Assembly: GCA_050874385.1 (NCBI GenBank)
Contig: JBNMKO010000004.1
Span: 1-64,000, forward strand
Origin: CAG-882 sp050874385
GTDB lineage: Bacteria; Bacillota; Clostridia; Lachnospirales; Lachnospiraceae
Reading direction: 5' to 3'
Length of the DNA stretch: 64,000 nt
This document shows, piece after piece, positions 60,331 to 64,000 of this stretch (positions are counted from its first letter, which is position 1; every line of letters begins with the position of its first letter). Made by a program: the position numbers and the translations under genes. Under the pieces are notes generated by a model. That model worked only from the letters and a program-made list of their open reading frames with translations. It had not been told where the DNA came from and did not search any database.

Positions 60331-62415
60331 ATGAAATTTTTATTTGACAGTTCTCATTTTACAGATATTGATGCCGCGGAGGGCGGATGTTTCCTCATAA
60401 CCAACGGACTTGGCGGTTACTCCTGCCTTGACCTTGCCGCGGGAACATCACGAAATGACCACGCCATTTTTATGGCTGCCGTGAAAGCTCCAAATGTGCG
60501 CTACAACATGATTACAAATCTTCTCATAGATTTGGTGATTGACGGCGTACCGCACAGAATGAACACACAGCGCATGGCGGACGGCACATGCGAAAATAAT
60601 TTCAAGTACATAGAAAATGTGAGCTTTGACAGCAATATGCTCTCAATGACCTTCTGTGTCAAAAACGTTCATCTTGAACTTCGCACCGTCATGGTTCACG
60701 GGGAAAATACAGTCATGCTTGACTACCACATTTTTAATCCCGACTGCCACGATGTGGAGCTTGTGCTGACACCGCTTCTTCGATTTACACCTAAAAATAC
60801 CGCACTCACAGCGGATGCCGTATTCTCTGTTGATAGATATTTGGCAAAGCAATCGGCACATGAGGCTTCCCAAGAAAATACTGCTTATGACAGCAATATA
60901 TTTATTATAGAAGGAAACGACCTGAAAGTTGTGTGCGCCTCCAACATGGAGACTGAACCTCTCACCGAAAATGAAATCTATTCCATGCGCTGGGCTCTCG
61001 ACACCCGCGACGGAAGGGATGACACCGGCTCATACGCAATAAACCACCGCCTTAAAAAGCACAGCTCTGCGCCGGAATTTGAATGTGTTGTACTTTACAG
61101 CATGTGCGACCCGGAAGATATACTTTCCCGCATACAATGTGGTATCACAGACACATTTAACAGCGCTGTAGCCACTGAGAAGGAGAGAATTGCAAATATA
61201 ATCGAATTGTCAGGGCTTAAAAGTGAGCTCGGAAAACAGCTTGCGGTGAGCGCTGACGCATATATTGTCAACCGTGAATCCACAGGCGGCAAAACCATCA
61301 TCGCCGGATATCCGTTCTTTGAGGACTGGGGGCGCGACACAATGATTGCCCTTGGCGGAACAACCCTCGCCGCCAAGCGTTTTTCTGACTGCAAAAGCAT
61401 TCTAAAAACCTTTGCAAAATATGAGAAAAACGGGCTTTTGCCAAATCTCTTCCCTGAGGGCGGCCAAACCCCTATGTACAACTCGGCGGACGCACCTCTT
61501 CTCTTTGTAAATGCGGTTTATGAGTACATCCAAGCATCCGGTGACAACGACTTCTTGCAGGAATGTTTTGCGCCGATGAAAAATATCATGGATGCCTACG
61601 AGAACGGCACCGATTTCCATATCAAATGTGACACAGATGGTCTTATCATGGCTGGTGACGATTTTGAACAGCTCACATGGATGGATGTGCGCGTGGACAA
61701 TTTTCTGCCAACGCCAAGACATGGCAAACCTGTCGAGATAAACGCCTACTGGTACAGCGCTCTTTGCGCAATGGAAATATTCGCCCATAGTCTTGGCAAA
61801 GATGAACTTGCACATAAGTATGCCGCCATGGCGAAGAAGACAAAGAAAGCTTTTCTTGAAAAATTTTATGACAAGGATATGGGATGTCTAAAGGATGTTT
61901 TAAACGGAACATACGAGGAAAAGCAGATACGCTGCAATCAGGTGTGGACGCTCACAATGCCTTTTACAATGCCTGACAGCGCAATGGCAAAACAGATTTT
62001 GGACACAGTGAAAGAAAAGCTGTACACCACAATAGGTCTTAGAACGCTTGACATGGATGACCCTAATTTCTCCCCTGTCTATATCGGAGATATGCAGCAC
62101 CGCGACAGGGCATACCATCAGGGAACTGTCTGGACTTTCCCTCTTGGCGCATACCTTCGCGGCAGAATACGTCAGCTATCATCTGCTTCATGCACTGCCA
62201 ATGAAAAAGCGGTCATACTTGAGCATTTAAAGGCAGCTTTTAACGCACTCGATGGCTGGCTGTATGAAGGCTGCCTTGGACAGTTTGCAGAGATTTATGA
62301 CGGAAAATGCCCGACAATATCCCGCGGCTGCTTTGCTCAGGCTTGGAGCGTGGGCGAGATACTGCGCGCTGTGGCTGAGATGGAACAGTGTGAGAATGCG
62401 CATTTTGTTTTTTAA
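60331..62415 (+). CDS. Glycogen-debranching-type enzyme (amylo-alpha-1,6-glucosidase family)
   Basis: 694 residues from ATG 60331 with GGAGG upstream. The N-terminal ~270 residues are a beta-sandwich GDE domain (GGCFLITNGLGGYSCLDLA, GTSRNDHAIFMAA). The C-terminal (alpha/alpha)6 barrel carries the family signature FFEDWGRDTMIALGGTTL with the catalytic Asp, LLPNLFPEGGQTPMYNSADAP, AGDDFEQLTWMDVRVDN and YHQGTVWTFPLGAYL. Family members remove alpha-1,6-linked glucose in glycogen. There is no signal peptide, so it is cytoplasmic. It is divergent from the mannan-type operon and co-transcribed with an AraC regulator; a direct link to the neighbouring glycan is not evident. Confidence 0.92.
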   Translation: MKFLFDSSHFTDIDAAEGGCFLITNGLGGYSCLDLAAGTSRNDHAIFMAAVKAPNVRYNMITNLLIDLVIDGVPHRMNTQRMADGTCENNFKYIENVSFDSNMLSMTFCVKNVHLELRTVMVHGENTVMLDYHIFNPDCHDVELVLTPLLRFTPKNTALTADAVFSVDRYLAKQSAHEASQENTAYDSNIFIIEGNDLKVVCASNMETEPLTENEIYSMRWALDTRDGRDDTGSYAINHRLKKHSSAPEFECVVLYSMCDPEDILSRIQCGITDTFNSAVATEKERIANIIELSGLKSELGKQLAVSADAYIVNRESTGGKTIIAGYPFFEDWGRDTMIALGGTTLAAKRFSDCKSILKTFAKYEKNGLLPNLFPEGGQTPMYNSADAPLLFVNAVYEYIQASGDNDFLQECFAPMKNIMDAYENGTDFHIKCDTDGLIMAGDDFEQLTWMDVRVDNFLPTPRHGKPVEINAYWYSALCAMEIFAHSLGKDELAHKYAAMAKKTKKAFLEKFYDKDMGCLKDVLNGTYEEKQIRCNQVWTLTMPFTMPDSAMAKQILDTVKEKLYTTIGLRTLDMDDPNFSPVYIGDMQHRDRAYHQGTVWTFPLGAYLRGRIRQLSSASCTANEKAVILEHLKAAFNALDGWLYEGCLGQFAEIYDGKCPTISRGCFAQAWSVGEILRAVAEMEQCENAHFVF

Positions 62416-62445
62416 TTAGATTTGAGAATTTTTTAGGAGAAAAGA

Positions 62446-63369
62446 ATGCAGGTAACAGAATTATTCACCTCACAGCTTGATGAGGCAATACGAAAAAATC
62501 CACATGGAAATATAGCGGACTTTCTCCCGGACATACACGACTCGCTCCCGGAAATTCAGGAAAATCTGTTCTACATCTGCGCGAGCGGCAGGCGCACGCT
62601 CCGCCAGATGGAACAGTATTCATTCAGCGACCTTGACGGGTATATGCTCCTGTATACCCACTCCGGCCAGGGTCTTGTGGAGGTCTCAGGCGACAGCCGC
62701 ACCTTGGAGTGCGGCGACATGTTGCTGTGGGACTGCTCCGACTTTATACAGATGAGGGCGCTCACCGATGAGTGGAATGTCGACATGCTGTTTTTTAACG
62801 GAAATTCCGTCATCACCTACTATGAAGAGATATGTAAAATAATATTTCCTCTGTTTCGCATACCTGCCAATTCCATTGCCGAGTGCCATTTTGCGGAGAC
62901 GATGGCACTCGGCGCAGTTATAACACCGCACCACGCATTTTTAACCAACAAGCTGCTCACAAATCTCCTGTCCGACCTTATCTCCATGCTGTATATACCA
63001 GCCGGCACGCCAAAGGCAGCCCCGGCTTACATTGAGGAGCTTCGCTCACTGTTTATCAACAAATGTGAAGCCGATTTTTCGATGGATGAGCTTGCAGTCC
63101 GATTTAATGTAAACCGCTACCGCATGGCAAGGGAATTTTCGCAGTTTGTCGGTATGACTCCCTTAAAATTTTTAAACAATACCCGAATAGAAAAGGCCCG
63201 CGCCCTCATTGAGAGCACAGACCTTTCAGTCGGTGCAATTGGTACCGCCGTCGGCATACCAAACGCAACACATTTTATCAACCAGTTTAAGGATAAGTTC
63301 GGTGTCACACCTCAGGTATACAGAGAGGAATATCGCTCATTTCGAGAGGTCAGCAAAAACTACCAGTGA
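62446..63369 (+). CDS. AraC-family transcriptional regulator
   Basis: A 307-residue regulator. The N-terminal ~190 residues contain a cupin-like ligand domain (YMLLYTHSGQGLVEVSG, GDMLLWDCSDF). The C-terminal ~100 residues carry two helix-turn-helix motifs (MDELAVRFNVNRYRMAREF and VGAIGTAVGIPNATHFINQFKDKFG), closing with TPQVYREEYR. It begins 30 bases after the debranching-enzyme stop with GGAG upstream, so the two form an operon. It may act on its own promoter and on the divergent carbohydrate operon. Confidence 0.94.
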   Translation: MQVTELFTSQLDEAIRKNPHGNIADFLPDIHDSLPEIQENLFYICASGRRTLRQMEQYSFSDLDGYMLLYTHSGQGLVEVSGDSRTLECGDMLLWDCSDFIQMRALTDEWNVDMLFFNGNSVITYYEEICKIIFPLFRIPANSIAECHFAETMALGAVITPHHAFLTNKLLTNLLSDLISMLYIPAGTPKAAPAYIEELRSLFINKCEADFSMDELAVRFNVNRYRMAREFSQFVGMTPLKFLNNTRIEKARALIESTDLSVGAIGTAVGIPNATHFINQFKDKFGVTPQVYREEYRSFREVSKNYQ

Positions 63370-63429
63370 TTATCAATAGTCAAATCTGTTCGCGCTGTTG
63401 CATCACCCAAACTTCTCAAAGTTATATAA

Positions 63430-64000
63430 TTATGACACCAAAAGCCCCAAAAGCTCAAACAAGTCACCTGTCGACTCAGGTGATTTTTTTATTGTGATGA
63501 TATGCTCCGCCGGCACATCAGATGTATACACCTGATTTGCCTTTATGGCATTTCCCCATCCTCCCGAAAAATCAGCATCAATCGTTCCGACAGGCTCGCC
63601 GTCTATGAATATATCAAACTGCCCGCTTTTTCCGTCAATGGTTGCATAGTAGAGTATGCCAAGATTTTGAAAGGTTGACCTTATCTGGAGATTTCCCTCG
63701 CCCTCACTGCACTCCCAGCCATACGGAAACTGCGTGCACACGCGCTTCTTCTCAAAATCGCCCGCGCTTACAACATCCGCGTCCGACGAGTCCACGATAC
63801 CGGCGTTGATATAACTCTCCTTCATAACCGCCGCCATATCAAATTCCTGTGGCTCGCCAAAGCTGTCCATATCCTGATAGACATTGTTTAGATACTTCCA
63901 CAATATCTCGCCTGTTATGGCATGTCCAAGCGCCGAAGGGTGCACCTCGTCACCTGAAAGCTGTTTTGCGCTGTATATATTCTGCTCCATCATATCATTT
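63430..64000 (-). CDS. SGNH-type esterase/hydrolase, C-terminal part (cut by window edge)
   Basis: The frame continues without a stop to the right edge, so only the C-terminal ~190 residues are present. GDEVHPSALGHAITGEILWKYL near the left of the visible part is the block V DxxH motif of GDSL/SGNH hydrolases, giving the catalytic Asp and His. After it comes a ~150-residue beta-rich tail (YGWECSEGEGNLQIR, IDGKSGQFDIFIDGE, DADFSGGWGNAI), likely a second domain. Such enzymes often deacetylate polysaccharides, which would fit the neighbouring glycan locus. The N-terminal half is not visible. Confidence 0.7.
   Translation of the reverse strand, partial: NDMMEQNIYSAKQLSGDEVHPSALGHAITGEILWKYLNNVYQDMDSFGEPQEFDMAAVMKESYINAGIVDSSDADVVSAGDFEKKRVCTQFPYGWECSEGEGNLQIRSTFQNLGILYYATIDGKSGQFDIFIDGEPVGTIDADFSGGWGNAIKANQVYTSDVPAEHIITIKKSPESTGDLFELLGLLVS

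Noticed and set aside
1..64000. Mobile elements, prophage, tRNA or rRNA genes
   Set aside because: No transposase, integrase or phage gene, no tRNA TTCGA-arm pattern with a plausible cloverleaf, and no rRNA-like sequence were recognised.

Overview
The window looks like a chromosomal segment of a Lachnospiraceae-type anaerobic Firmicute (class Clostridia). Supporting signs are a pyruvate formate-lyase locus with strong codon bias, a sporulation-type CwlD-like amidase, the order metG-tatD-ksgA, AGGAGG ribosome binding sites, and large hydrolase/ABC-importer loci of the kind found in fibre-degrading gut or rumen species. No tRNA, rRNA, CRISPR array, prophage or insertion sequence was seen. Assignments come from reading protein and DNA motifs by eye; no database search was run.

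Layout. 1-5.5 kb: the start of a BlaI-type repressor, a conserved protein of unknown function, then ksgA, tatD and metG (minus strand), with two hairpins between metG and tatD. 5.5-5.9 kb: a gene-free stretch of degenerate ~65-bp repeats. 5.9-18.3 kb: a nine-gene minus-strand operon for a Pel-like exopolysaccharide. It encodes a c-di-GMP receptor fused to a degenerate SDR domain, PelE-like, DUF2194 deacetylase-like, PelF, PelG, CotH kinase, VTC polyphosphate-polymerase-like, DUF4956 and DUF4832 proteins. 18.4-23.7 kb: CwlD-like amidase, GH18/SH3 protein, a small unknown gene, and a Ser/Thr kinase followed by lysine-less P-loop domains, with a probable frameshift or overlap. 23.8-29.4 kb: MecA-like adaptor, DUF1858 protein, and a lipoprotein/ABC-2 permease/ATPase operon.

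29.6-33.8 kb (plus strand): a pyruvate formate-lyase locus in which the enzyme is split. The 702-residue body stops just before the glycyl-radical domain. That domain is encoded two genes later as a separate 81-residue protein. Between them lies a 68-residue protein resembling the start of that same domain but lacking the radical loop. The activase and a 2[4Fe-4S] ferredoxin follow. A perfect inverted repeat sits in the promoter. 33.9-38.6 kb: MerR-type regulator, dnaB, rplI and gdpP.

38.6-63.4 kb: a large carbohydrate locus, probably for beta-mannan or a related glycan. A minus-strand run of 16 closely packed genes begins with a secreted GH26 lipoprotein. It then encodes DUF624, a 1006-residue fused binding protein, a permease pair, an NHL/TPR protein, a Yip1-type membrane protein, a DUF5696 protein, a second permease pair, a triple-repeat lipoprotein, a second binding protein, DUF624, LacI, a GH130 phosphorylase and a cytosolic GH5. 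No ABC ATPase is present, so the two importers presumably share one encoded elsewhere. A divergent plus-strand pair encodes a glycogen-debranching-type enzyme and an AraC regulator. The 426-bp divergent region carries two strong inverted repeats next to recognisable promoters. The window ends in a partial SGNH-type hydrolase.

The strongest candidates for undescribed biology are the split PFL with its radical-less paralogue, the double-permease operon built around NHL/Yip1/DUF5696 proteins, and the Pel operon with its CotH-VTC-DUF4956-DUF4832 extension.
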